Source of the DNA: Ditylenchus dipsaci
Taxonomy: Eukaryota; Nematoda; Chromadorea; Rhabditida; Anguinidae
NCBI GenBank assembly: GCA_004194705.1
Contig: SADC01000166.1
Coordinates: 117,482-181,481 of the forward strand
DNA: 64,000 nt
Direction: 5' to 3'
Positions within the stretch are counted from its first letter, which is position 1. Each line of letters begins with the position of its first letter. The notes under the pieces are model-generated. The model was not told the DNA's origin, made no database searches, and was given only the letters and a program-made list of their open reading frames with translations. Positions 22,972-34,500 of this stretch are shown here, one piece after another. Both the position numbers and the translations under genes were made by a program.

Positions 22972-23332
22972 ATTTGACGAAGTTCTTTTTTGTTAGGATA
23001 CAAAGCTCTTCAAAAAAAAACTTTTTTTCATTATTTTCGACTGTGGGCTGTAAGTAGGGTTGCAATCTTCACGGAAGAATCTTTTGCCTGAAAATTTCCG
23101 GAAAGTTTCCGCAAAGTTTCCAGAATGTTGGAAAGATACTTTTTCGATTCTCCCACATGAGTTCTTCCATTTTATTTGCACAAAGCCTCTGTTACATCAA
23201 CAAAAATCATCATAATATTCAAATCAACAATTAATCGAAGCCAAATAAATCATTCTCATCATAAAGTGCAAAATCAAACAATTTTTCTCTTCGGATCTTC
23301 GTCGCGTTCGAAATATTTCTAGCTCCAGCTTA

Positions 23333-23457
23333 TTGGCATTGTTTTTGGCATTGCTGAACATAAGGGAAAAAAGACAACTGGCGACCATCCAAACTGCCGG
23401 CCCTCAACTGCCGACCAATTATCAGGTTTTGTCAAAGGATAGAAAGAGGTTTATTCA
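23333..23457 (+). other. Exon-like open frame, unassigned
   Basis: The frame reads LNIREKRQLATIQTAGPQLP then NYQVLSKDRKRFIQ and ends at a possible donor CAG|GTATCA. No partner exon or family is recognised. Confidence 0.25.
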
Positions 23458-24187
23458 GGTATCAAATAAGATACAAGGCCTGCCCGAAACCTGCTTTCTG
23501 TCTATAAATCTAACATTTTGGGTTTTCCTTTGATTGGTTTTATTAATATTTGCTGATTTTTTATAAGTAAACACGCTTTTATTCTACTAACCATACTACA
23601 CAAAAGCTCAAAAGAGTCATTTTTTGAGTTTTAGTCTATGAAAAATTAAATTTCGAGACCACCCAAAAGTACCCTTTTTGACCATTTCACCATTAGACAT
23701 GATTCCGAGCAAGACTCTTGATCAAAAATGTATATATAGACTCTTTTTGTACAGCTTCAGTGACCAAAACAGGCAAAAAACAGGCAAATAGTCGAAAGGG
23801 TCACAATGGTTTACAAACATTTATTTGACACATTTGCCTTTTAGTCATACTCACTCGAAAGGGTAAGCCAGAGTTAGTCAGAAAAATTCATAAAAATTTA
23901 CATTGTACACACACGGCTACGCAGCGTTGAGAAAAAGGTAACAGCTTCTTGAAGCGTTTGCCTTGGTTCACCCCGAGAGAAAACATGTTGAGACATTTGA
24001 ATTCGCGCCCAAAAGAATCTTTCCGAATTTCAAGGCTCGGAAAGATTCTTAATTCTTTCCGGAAAGTTTCCCGACATTTTTTGTGGAAACTTTCCATCGC
24101 CCAACCCTAAATACCACCAAAAATTATAAAGAAAAGAACTCTTTATTTTGCCTGATTTACAAACTGGGTTTTTTATGGCTTGTTCAC

Positions 24188-25182
24188 TAGGGTTGCGCGC
24201 GTTCGTTTAATTTGGCCTAAGCCGTATACCGTTTAGACCCGTTATCAGATTCGTTTATCGTTTACGTTTAATGAAAATGACCCGTTTAAACGACCGTTTA
24301 ATCCGTTTAATTTGTTATTTTCCATACTTAAGTGTTCAACCACATAGAAACATCATTCTTAGACAATTTTATTGACAAACAGAAACGCTCAATAAACAGA
24401 AGAGTAAATGAAACGTAACACACAGTCAAACCACTTATTTACAAACCCTCGAATTAACGAAAAATCTAACATAACGAACCTTTATTCGATGCCTATTTGG
24501 TCAGCGATTTGGGAAAATGACTCATAGTCCACCCCGACCTAACGAGACCCCCAACTTAACGAGAATTCTTTACGGTCTTCAGTAGGTTTGGCCTACCTCT
24601 CTCCGCCGCACCTCAAAAAGCGGGAGAGGCAACACTAGTCTTCAGAGGTTTCGTTAAGATGAAGTTTAACTGTACTAGTCATCTCCGGATTCTTCGTCAT
24701 CTGATTTTTTTCTTGCTCAACTTCCTTTTCATCAGGCTCTGTGGAAGGAACAAATTTAAACTTTTTCAGGTGCCATTATCTAAGAAAGGCGATAAATCTC
24801 GAGATTTTTTGGTTCTTAACCCAATTCTTAAAAGTGGGACCGGTAGAGCTCGCAATAGTTGAGAAAGCGCAATAAAGAGCTTTGCAAAAAAAATTCTGTG
24901 GGCTGAGATATAGGTGCTCAAAGTTGAGGGGTGAGTTATTAGAGCAGGGTGAATTATTAGAGGAAATACGGTAAATCCGATAGTGCAGAAAGGATTGTAT
25001 TGAGATGAAACATATATTTTATGAAAATTAATATTTCAGATTTGTTCATTTGATGGTCATTCTATCTACACAATTAAACGGATTATACGCCGTTAGCAGA
25101 CTCGTTTATCGTTTCGTTTAATTTCTCTTAAAACGTTTAATCGTTTAAACGAACGGTCGTTTAACGAACGCGCGCAAACCTA
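24188..25182. mobile_element. Non-autonomous hAT-type element with exact 8-bp target duplication
   Basis: Left end TAGGGTTGCGCGCGTTCG, right end CGAACGCGCGCAAACCTA. The flanks TTGTTCAC (24180-24187 and 25183-25190) are identical 8-mers, as expected for hAT insertion. Subterminal DNA at both ends is crowded with GTTTAA/TTAAAC words. The interior has no transposase; it holds a pogo-like MITE and one end of the ACCGTATTT family. Confidence 0.8.
24427..24670. mobile_element. Nested pogo-like MITE
   Basis: The left end CAGTCAAACCACTTATTTAC and right end CGTTAAGATGAAGTTTAACTG are imperfect inverted repeats. TA follows on the right, while the left TA appears mutated. It sits inside the 8-bp-TSD element. 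Confidence 0.45.
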
Positions 25183-25782
25183 TTGTTCACGTAGTTTGAG
25201 TTTGGATTTTTGGCTACGTGAACACCTATGATCCGAACTCGAAGGGGTTCATTTACTTCGAGCTCGAGTTCAAAAGTGAGGTCAATTATTTCTATAGTAA
25301 GTCTCTTTCTATAGTGACTTTTAGTGCCTTTGGCCACTTTGGGGTGAGATTCTGAGTGTTCCAAGTTATCTAACTTGCAGTTATTTAAATAAATGACTGC
25401 AAGTCCTATTTCGAAGTCAAAATATTACGAGTAGCGTCGAGTTTGTTTTTTGTTTTAATGAAAGGTTTGTCCAAAAAAAGATTAAATCAATTTGATAGAA
25501 AATAAAAAAAAGTTATTTATTCAATATTATTATATCATTATTTTTTTTTCATTTTAAATGAAGATTCTAGTTTTGCAGCAAATTGTCACACTTTGAATGT
25601 AAGAAGAATGCTAGATTTCTGTTCAAATATATTGAATAAACAATCTAAATAGAACCCATCAAATTGTTTAGCCGGCAATTCATATATATTGTGCAACCTA
25701 TAGATTCATAAGAATGATGAATCATTCCATTGGAAATTCTTAACCTTCAGTCGAACAAGCACCAAAAGCTAGCCCTATCCTA

Positions 25783-26125
25783 TATTGGGTACCGATTTTT
25801 GACCTTGGTGCCTCTGTTGTTTTTTACAAAATTTTTGTTTTCTCCAAAGTCTTGGAAACTATTTATTTGCACTTTTAAACCATTTTCAGAAAAAAATTTG
25901 GTATGAAATTTAAAAAAAAAGTTTGACTTCGTCTCCTTGATTCAAAAAATATCCAAAAAAAATTATCTTGGAGACCAAGACAAAAAATTTTCGAATTTTT
26001 GTACCAAAAAAATTATTTGCTGAAAATGATTTAAAGTGAAAATAAATAGTTTTGAGACTTTTGGAGAAAATATTTTTTTTGAAAAGACCACAGTGGACAC
26101 AAGCTCAAAATCGGTACCCAATATA
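25783..26125. repeat. 340-bp foldback
   Basis: TATCCTATATTGGGTACCGA is mirrored by TCGGTACCCAATATAAGAT. TCCAAAGTCTTGGAAACTAT is mirrored by ATAGTTTTGAGACTTTTGGA. The centre is near 25952. Confidence 0.8.
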
Positions 26126-26295
26126 AGATGAGGCCAAAACAGGTTACAAATAACAAGTAGCCTTCTTTTCTCAAAAATTTATCTGCACCCATCTATTAAT
26201 AATCTTCAATTTTTATTGGCCCATTAATCCATCTTTATATTGATGACACTATAGTTGAAATATTAATTCAATTTTTATAGAAAACCTGAATCATC

Positions 26296-27655
26296 ATGCC
26301 TGAAAAAATCGGCTTCTACGGTTTACCAGAAGATGCAAAGACTATGGAAGAGCGAGTGTTGGCATCGAACTTGATCGAATGAACAGTCAAAGTGCATCTA
26401 GACGGCCAGCGATCGACCGCCGCAAGTGCTTGAAACTCTTCTCAGAAAAGACCGCTCACATGAAATCCCAGCTGGAAAGACATGGATGTACAGTCACTAG
26501 AAAGACACAATGATCTGTAAGTTTCTTTTGAAAATATATGGGTGGTATTTATTTTGCTGCCAAAAATTTGAATTATGCTGCCAAAATCTTTAATTTTGCT
26601 GCCAAATCAAATCTGCTGCCAAAATTTGAATTTCGCTGCCAAAATTTGAATTTTGCTGCCAAATCAAATCTGCTGCCAAAAATTTGAATTTTGCTGCCAA
26701 AAATTTGAATTTTGCTGCCAAAAATCTGAGTTTTGCTGCAAAAATTTGAATTTGCTGCCAAAATTTGAAATTTGCTGCCAATTTATCCTTATTCAGTTTT
26801 TAGTCGCCGATCTGTATTTTTTCCATTTTCGTTCACCCTTTAATCATTTTATTATCTGTTTTAGATGCATATCGAACAAGTCATTCATCCGGAAAAGCGT
26901 ACTGCGGGATTATCTACGCCGTGATCCAAAACTTTGAAGGTTCAGATGCAGATAACGAGTTGGAAGATTGGAAAAAGCTCTTTGACAATCTTTGGTCAAG
27001 CAATGAATGGAGACTGTAAGTTTTTTGTTATCTGTGTTACTCAGTATTTATTAAAATATGTTAGGGCTAGAAAGCCTATCGTTGGATATAAGCACACTGT
27101 CGAAAGCTATGAATGCAGCTACAAAGAAGAAAATTTTTCAGTGTCCTGCTGTGCTAAGAATTCATCGCCCGACCATGCCAATAAAGTCTTTCGTCTAATT
27201 TCCCTTGCACTATCAAATGAGACAAAATGGTGCTACAAGCAGTTTTTGCTGGCATCAAAGCTGAAGTATGTATGAACTGGTGTATTGGTGGCAGATGGTG
27301 ATCAGTCAATAACAGCAGGTATATTTGTGTTTATACTTGAGTTTTACAAATGATGTTTTAGCTGCCAACGAGGTATGAAAAGTACTCAGCGATCAATGTG
27401 TCACTGCATGCCAAAAAAAAGAATTTAAAGTGCCCAAGTGACTGAGAATGAAAGTTTTAGCTGAGATCGATTTCCTTCAATCGGCTGCTTTTCCATAAGA
27501 ATTCGCCAAGGTATGTCATATCGTGAAATGATGAGTGATTTTTCAAGCGAAAATTTTCTTTAGCTAGCATTGCATTATCTGCTCACTGGAATCTCGAATT
27601 TGTCAGAAACAATGCCTGCGCAGCTCCAACCGTCACAAGCTTAGTGAATTTTCGG
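26296..27655 (+). pseudogene. MULE-like transposase remnant
   Basis: A first exon with ATG at 26296 (MPEKIGFYGLPEDAKTMEER) shifts frame near 26380 and stays basic and Ser/Arg-rich. Two well-phased exons follow after TTTTAG (about 26862-27017 and 27065-27274). They read DAYRTSHSSGKAYCGIIYAV, LEDWKKLFDNLWSSNEWRL and then GYKHTVESYECSYKEENF. Further on, VLVADGDQSITAA, CVTACHAKKNLKC and FLQSAAFP appear in broken frames. The 'VADGDQ.I..A ... H..KN' series resembles the second catalytic Asp region of MULE-type DDE transposases. The family call is tentative; a domesticated gene is possible for the two intact exons. Confidence 0.45.
26550..26785 (+). repeat. CTGCCAAAATTTGAATTTTG array, left arm
   Basis: About eleven units of the type GCTGCCAAAATTTGAATTTT, with two variants containing AAATCAAATCTGCTG. 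The array is mirrored at 27890-28050 in inverse orientation with the same unit order at the outer edge. The two arms enclose the intact MULE-like exons. Confidence 0.9.
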
Positions 27656-27889
27656 TGTTTGAATTTATGCATTTGTTAAGATATGTAGTGATTTGTTGTT
27701 GTCGTTACGAACGTCTCTGCATTGTCATCATTTCTAATAAAATCAGAAAGAAACTCGTCTTTACAATTATTCGTAGGTAGAATCTAATTCACACAGTAGT
27801 TTAAAAAATAGCATTTGGTGCAACTATCTCAAGTAAAATCATAAATGATGGACATGGAATTAAGATCAGGCTGTGGAAATAGGTCGAGA

Positions 27890-28050
27890 AATTTTGGCAG
27901 CAAAATTACAAATTTTTGGCAGCAAAATTCAATTTTTGGCAGCAAATTCAATTTTTGGCAGCAAAATTCAATTTTTGGCAGCAGATTTGATTTGCAGCAG
28001 AATTAAAGATTTTGCAGCATAATTCAAATTTTTGGCGGCAGATTTAAATA
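27890..28050 (-). repeat. GGCAGCAAAATTCAATTTTT array, right arm
   Basis: The reverse complement of the 26550 array, with about seven units. Outer variants (AAATCAAATCTGCTGC, AAATTTGAATTATGCTGC) match the outer left arm in order, so the pair behaves like long terminal inverted repeats made of tandem units. Confidence 0.85.
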
Positions 28051-28084
28051 TTAGCCAAAATATATCTTTTTTTTCGACAATTTT

Positions 28085-28560
28085 GAAGCTACTGTCATAT
28101 ACCCCCCCTCCTAAAAAGCTACTGTAATATACCCCTCCCCTCCCCAATCATTTTTGGGGTTCCTAAACCATACTTTTTTGAAAAATGCTGAAATTAGTAC
28201 GGGTTGTTCCTGAGCCTAATGCTAGAGCCCAAAGTTTAAAGGCTAAGCTACTTGCTAAGCCTAAAAATTATTTAGGGAGGGAGGCAGGGGGGTTTGGATA
28301 TACAGGGTGTGTCAGAATTACGTGCACTTTTTTCAAGTGAAATTTGTGGCATTGCGTTTTTTCTATAAAATTTATAAGCACTTTTTAGTGTTGACCACTC
28401 ATTTTGTAGCTGACAATCTTAGCTACAAATGAGTTGTCAACTATAAAAAACATAAAATTTATAGAAAAAACACAATGCCATAACATTTTTTTATGAAAAA
28501 GGTGCGCGTAATTCTGACACACCTGTATTACAGTAGAGCTTCAGGGGAGGGGGGACGTAT
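28085..28560. mobile_element. C/G-tract MITE with a nested TACAGGGTGTGTCAG foldback
   Basis: TACTGTAATATACCCCTCCC on the left opposes GGGGAGGGGGGACGTATATA on the right. Inside, 28303-28531 begins ACAGGGTGTGTCAGAATTAC, ends GTAATTCTGACACACCTGT, has flanking TA, and folds along most of its length. Confidence 0.65.
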
Positions 28561-28583
28561 ATAGCCACATTTTTTCTGTTCAG

Positions 28584-31500
28584 CAAGTGACCACTGCTGC
28601 ACCAAAGCCCTGGAAGACTTAAAGCCAATCTCTCTGAAGCAGATGAAAGTACCCTATGTGCATGCTGGCAGATACTTGCTGTGCCGCACTATCACTGATG
28701 CCTTCCGTGTAGCCATTGAGTTCATTGTCTATGTGGAGGACTCAAAAAAGATGTTGAAATGATCACCTTCTACAACTTCACATCCGACTTTAGCAATACC
28801 TCCTGGCTGCCCAACGGCTCCATTCTGCTCATCAAAGAGCCTGTACTGAAGTATGTAAATGTCAACAACCAGGCATCATCATTCTCGACTCGCCTTCCGA
28901 CGTCATATTTGTGGATGAGACTGACCTGTCCATGAAGCAATTTTCAGGCGATTCAGTCCCTGGTTCAAGGCTGACAAACTGTCCTTTGAAGAGAATAAAA
29001 CAAAGGCAACCAACTGTTTGGGGAAAGGACTATGAAGGTGGGCAAGCCAAATAAAAGTTAAAATTGATTGATTGGTCAATAACAGGTGCCTTACAGTTCT
29101 ATCAACGAGCCCTGCGCCTGCAGCCAGCCTCTCCTGTCATTAGTTTGAACCGTGCTGCTGCTTTGTTGAAACTGGAACGCTTTTATGAGGCTTACCAGGA
29201 GGCTGAACTGGCACTTAATGCTGGCTGCAATCGTGAAAAGCTCTTTTTAGGTATGTGCAGGGTGAGTCGAAAAAAAAAACGCGCACTTTAAATTCCTGAC
29301 CCTGACCTTTACTATTTCAATCAGATCCATATTTGGACGGGCGCCAAGCGCCAGACGCCCGAGGTCGGTGTTGGCGCCGACTTTTCAGGAGAGAGATAAA
29401 GCAATAGAAAAATATGTATTTTTAAGATTTTAAAAAATAAAAAATAATGTCTGAAAGTGACTATTTGACGATTTCATATAATGCTGGAGGTGCTTAAGAA
29501 GTCGGCGCCGGCCTTATCCTACTTTTCAAAATATCGCCTGGCGCTCGGCGACGGCGTCCGTACAAGTATGGAGACTAGTGAATACAAAGACGATTTTTGA
29601 AAACTTGCTGGTCTCCTTACAAGCCGGGCCCGACGCCGGCGCCCTCGAGTTTTTTACAGCTGTCGCCGGCGCAGGACATTTTGAGAAGGCGCCGACTTTG
29701 TCACAATCCTTGTACCATCGCTGTTTTTTCCAAATTTTTGAAAATTGTTTTGAAAATTTCCTGACTTTTTTGAAACTTTCTTGAAATTTCTTTTTTATTG
29801 AGTGATATTGGGATAAAAAATACATTTTTCATCATAAAGTTCAATTCACAGACAAATCACATGCGCTGGAGCCGGCGCCCTTTTTACAGCCTAGTGCCAG
29901 TGCCGAAGTTTCAAAACCGATTGGCGCTGGCGGTGGCGTCTTTATTTCACCCTGACGCCCAAGCTCCGGCGCCGCTGGCGGCGTCAGCGCCAAAATTGAA
30001 TGGCCTGGCTTTGGCGCCGGCGCTGGCGCCCTATGGATTACTACCCTATATTAATTTCTGATTGCAGATGCAGAATCCACGTAAAATTCTAGCTTAGAGA
30101 CATAAACATCAGAATTGGCAAAACATGTTCAGAAATGGGGTTTTAAAAATAGGCAGGCCCAGTGAGGTTTCGAACCTGCGACCTCATTAGAACGGCTTCA
30201 AAACCGGTCGGGTATGTTTTTTCTCTCTCTGCTATTTATTTTTAAGGTTTAGAGTATGTTATACGTTAGTGTGCCTGTAAAGTCTGGAGATCTCGGGGGA
30301 GCGGTCCCCAAAATAGCACGAAGCTACGAAGCAAAATTTTCAAAAAATTGCGTTTTTTTTTGAATCACCTTGTATATAGTCTTTCCTCGTTATAGTGCAC
30401 TCTTAGGAATCCCACTCAGTGAGGGCTGTGTAAAATGGTGATATTTACAGACTAGGCAAAGCTGCCTATGGAATGCATGACTACCAAAAGGCACAACGCC
30501 ATTTCCAAATCTACCTTCAAGAATTTCCCGGACCTGAGTCTGAGGCATCAGCTGAGCTTGCACGTGTGGCCAAACGGCTAGAAGAAGAAGCAGGGCAATT
30601 AGACATCTCTTTTCTTTATGATGCTGAGAATGAGGGGAAGATCCTCCGCCTGGACATTGCTGACTACAACACCCCTGTGGCCATAGCGGACATTCCAGGA
30701 AAGGGCAAAGGACTTGTGGCCACACTTGATGTCGAGCCAGGCACTCTTCTGATGGTCAGCAAGGCCTTTGCAGTGACTTACCCGGCTAAAGAACAAATAC
30801 TTGTCCACCGTAAAAAACAAGGTGTCGAAAGTGTGTATGGAGGCACCTGGATAAGGAACATGATCAAAGTTGTGGAAACACTCCGAAAAATCCACACCGA
30901 GCAAAGGAGCTGTATTCTCTGCATGCAGATGAGTTAGACAGAGATGAAGAGATACCACCGGGGTGGTGGACACAGCCCGCATAATGAAGATATGCAAAAA
31001 CAGGCACATTTAATTTTTAGTTATGAAGTATATTTGGATATTTAGTGATCGCTTTGCAAAAACAGACAAGCACAGTAAGGAATACTCTATCAATGGCCAA
31101 GCCTATGTGGAATCACCGCACGGGCTGTGGACTTTGCCAACTTCATGAATCATTCATGCTTGGTATTTTCATCGTTTAGTTTTCAATAGGGATAACATTT
31201 TTCCCCTTAATTAAGGTGATTAAAGTGGGACAGTCGCCCTTAATCCGCCTATTTTAAGCTGCTCGCTCAATTCGATGATTAGGTGACCCGCTAAAATAGG
31301 CGACCCGCTAATTTAGGCGGCTTTTTCAATAATTGAAATTAGAAACGACACTGAAATTCCGCCTTTCCACTTAAATTTCGCTTATCATCATAGAAATAGG
31401 CGGAAAAGCTCATCCTAGTTTTCACCCCAGTTGGTGACACGGCCATGGTTGGATCGCCCCCGCCGCCTGGCGGTGCCGACGGCGCCGCCAGGCGGCGGCG

Positions 31501-34500
31501 GCAAAATATGAGGTGCCGCCGGCGGCGGCGGTGGCGCCGGCGGCTGAAATGAGGTCGGCGGCAGCGGTCGCGGTGCGGCGGAGTAATAAGACGGCGGTGG
31601 CAGCAGCGGTGGCGGCGATGTGGCGGTGGCGGCGGCGGCGGCGGTAGCAGCGATGCTTTTCTTGGTACCTGTAATCCATGAGACTTCTGGAAGTGCAGAA
31701 TTGAGGTGAAAAGCAAAATGGTTTGTTACATTTTACAGTAAGCTTGACTTTCTAGACATATACTTCGATTTCTCAGATGGCATTGTGGCATTGAATCGTC
31801 CCCCCTAAAATTAAAATTAAAATTAAAAATTAGGGTATAATACCCTCCAAGTAGTTGGGGTGCTGTTTAAAGGCTGAGATACCCTTGGGAGGGGTTGATG
31901 CTCTTTAGGGTGTTGAGTCACAATCCAGGTAGTTGGGGTGCTGACCTGATGATTGGGGTGTCGTCAAAATAGTTGAGCTTGCCTGTTGTCTGAGGTATTC
32001 GCATAAAATTGTAGCTAACACGCAGGGCTAAAGAATGAAAAAAGCATAAGAGCATCCTAATGTATACAATTCAAAAATGAGACCGGAATGAAATAGGCGC
32101 CGACAAACAGTTTTCGTTGTGAGAAAAATCACATTTTTGCGCGAAATTTTGAAATTTAAAAGTATAAAATCTCAAGTGCAATCAAAGATTTTCAATGAAA
32201 AATGGCCTTCATGAAAGTAGGCATATGCTTCATTTATGAAGCGAATTTTTCGACGATTTTTTTAAAGAAAGCTGATTTTCTGGGAAACACAATGGTATTG
32301 GCGATAAAATCATTTTTGCCGTCTATGACCGTGTTTTTTGACTTTCAAAGTCAAAAAAATTACAAAAATTACACCTTTTAGTCGACAATATTATTTTTTA
32401 CTTAAAAATAAATTTAATAAATTGAAAATCAAAAAAATAAAAAAATTAAAAGCACACATCTCCAACCAGTTTGTGCAGTTGTATTCGCTTGTATTTTTGC
32501 TTAAAGGTATTCTACCCTGTTTGGTCACTGGAATCCTTCTATTAAAATGAACGGTATTTGGTTTGTTGATTTTTTGCGACTTTGATTTTTTTTTTTTATT
32601 ATTCCTGATTATTCCTGATTATTATTCCTGACATCCTTGAATGAACTGTATTCCGCAGCTCCATCCTCACCATCTGACGCATGTTATAAGGTAACTCTAT
32701 ATAAAGAAATTTGCACAATAAAGTAAATGTGGTTTGAATTATTCCAACAAACAAACACCAAAAGCTGCTTTTCCTTCTGTTATTGATGAGTAATCAATTC
32801 AGCTAACAACTTGTGAAATTGATTTCGCCTCAATTTGGTTATATTGATTTAAGTTTAGTATTAGTATTTTATGTTTTGTGAAATTGAATAATTAACATCT
32901 ATAGGTAATATGCCGGACGATGTGTGTGATTGTGAATGTGGATGTTTGGAGAATCAAGAGCGCAACAGAAGAACAGCAATAGCAGCCATGAGCAACATGG
33001 AGAGAAAATGTTGGGACATTTACTTAGACTGGGAAGACCGTGAAAATGAACAGCTGCAAGTGGATGAACAGGTGAATCTTGTTTTACCCTCCGAAATTGA
33101 TACCGAAAAACTCATCTTTAACTAATCTGCCCATCTAAATCGAATACCCAGCTGAACTTAAAATATTGAAAAGAAATTTTTTCAGATATTGGATAGACCG
33201 ACCTTTAACTTTGGACTGAACACTTGGAATAGGATCAAAAGTGCGTGGAGTACTAGAAAAGTATTGTATGGTCAGCACAAAACTCGGGTATTTTAATTTT
33301 TTCGTAGAAATAACAACTTAATCCTTCATAGCACATTTTTGAGGCTTTAGTGCGATAAGCAGAAAATTCAATGTTAAAATAAAAAAAATGATTGCTTTTT
33401 TGTTGAACTTTCAAAAATTTAGTTTTCAGCCTAAGTATGACTACTCCAGCTTGCTCCCGACTTATGAAGTGCCGATTCTCAACGTCCAGAAGAAGCTATT
33501 TGTTTCTATTCCTCAAGGATACCTCCCGAAAGGTCATCCAGCAACTTCCTTCCGTCAACCCATCATTTTCAACTATAAGCAAGGGGACGAACGAGAATAT
33601 TTAATCAAGTACTTGGACAAGAAGACATGTCTGGATTCCGAATCTTTCTACTTGGCCTACAATGGCCGTATTGTGCAAGCAGGTGTGCTGAATCTGCCTG
33701 ATTTCGCTTACTTGACAATGTTCATACGACTTTTGGGTGGTGCAAAGCTAGGTAAATTTTTTTTTTGCTTCTTTCTACTTGACCCAGTCATAGGCAAAGC
33801 CTGGTAAAACTTTTTTTTTCTACATTTTATGTTCAGAGATCCAGAATCATTGTCTCAAAACCACGATCCGGACTTTTGTGTCATCAATGAGCTACCAGCA
33901 TCCGAAAATAAACCATATTTTTACATGCAGCTTTTACAATTCGCTAAACTAACCACGGATGCCAAAATGCGCAGTTTGTCCAGGAATCAAGTTGAATGGG
34001 GAACAGTGCTGAGGTAGTTAAACTTACATTTTTATGTAAATATATAACAGATAAATTCAAAATCGGCAGCGAATTTGGCATACCTCCTTGTCTAAACTAT
34101 GTTTTAGAGACTCGTTGCTCCCTGCCTATAATATGAATCATAGAAGTGGGGACAGAGAAGTGATGGAAGCAGCTGGTCTCAGACAGTTTCGAAACAGGTT
34201 TCACAGATTTACCAGAAACTCAACCAGAATAGAAAGCCAATTGCTAATTCATGGTTTGCCGTCTAGGCAAGAACCCAAGTAAGTCACATTCTTTTGCTTA
34301 GCTTTTGTTTTTAATAACTGGTTTAATTTTAGATCCTAATGGTAATCAGCAAGTGGTTCAAGCGCTTATTGTGGCTGAAGAGCAAGACACCAACACTGCT
34401 GAGAAAGTTGCTGAAAATGATCAAGAAAATGACCACGCCGAAGGTTCACTTTTAACATATAGTTGATTTAAAAGGATCTAATATGCACATTATAGATCCA

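Noticed and set aside
23888..24097. Basic protein on the minus strand
   Set aside because: The region consists of GGAAAGTTTCC-type words and lacks splice or start support.
29526..30061. Ala/Pro-rich proteins on both strands
   Set aside because: They are readings of GGCGCC arrays in an intronic element.
31339..31716. Arg/His- and Ala-rich open frames on the minus strand
   Set aside because: They read a GGC/GCC triplet block; there is no start context, splice site or family signal.
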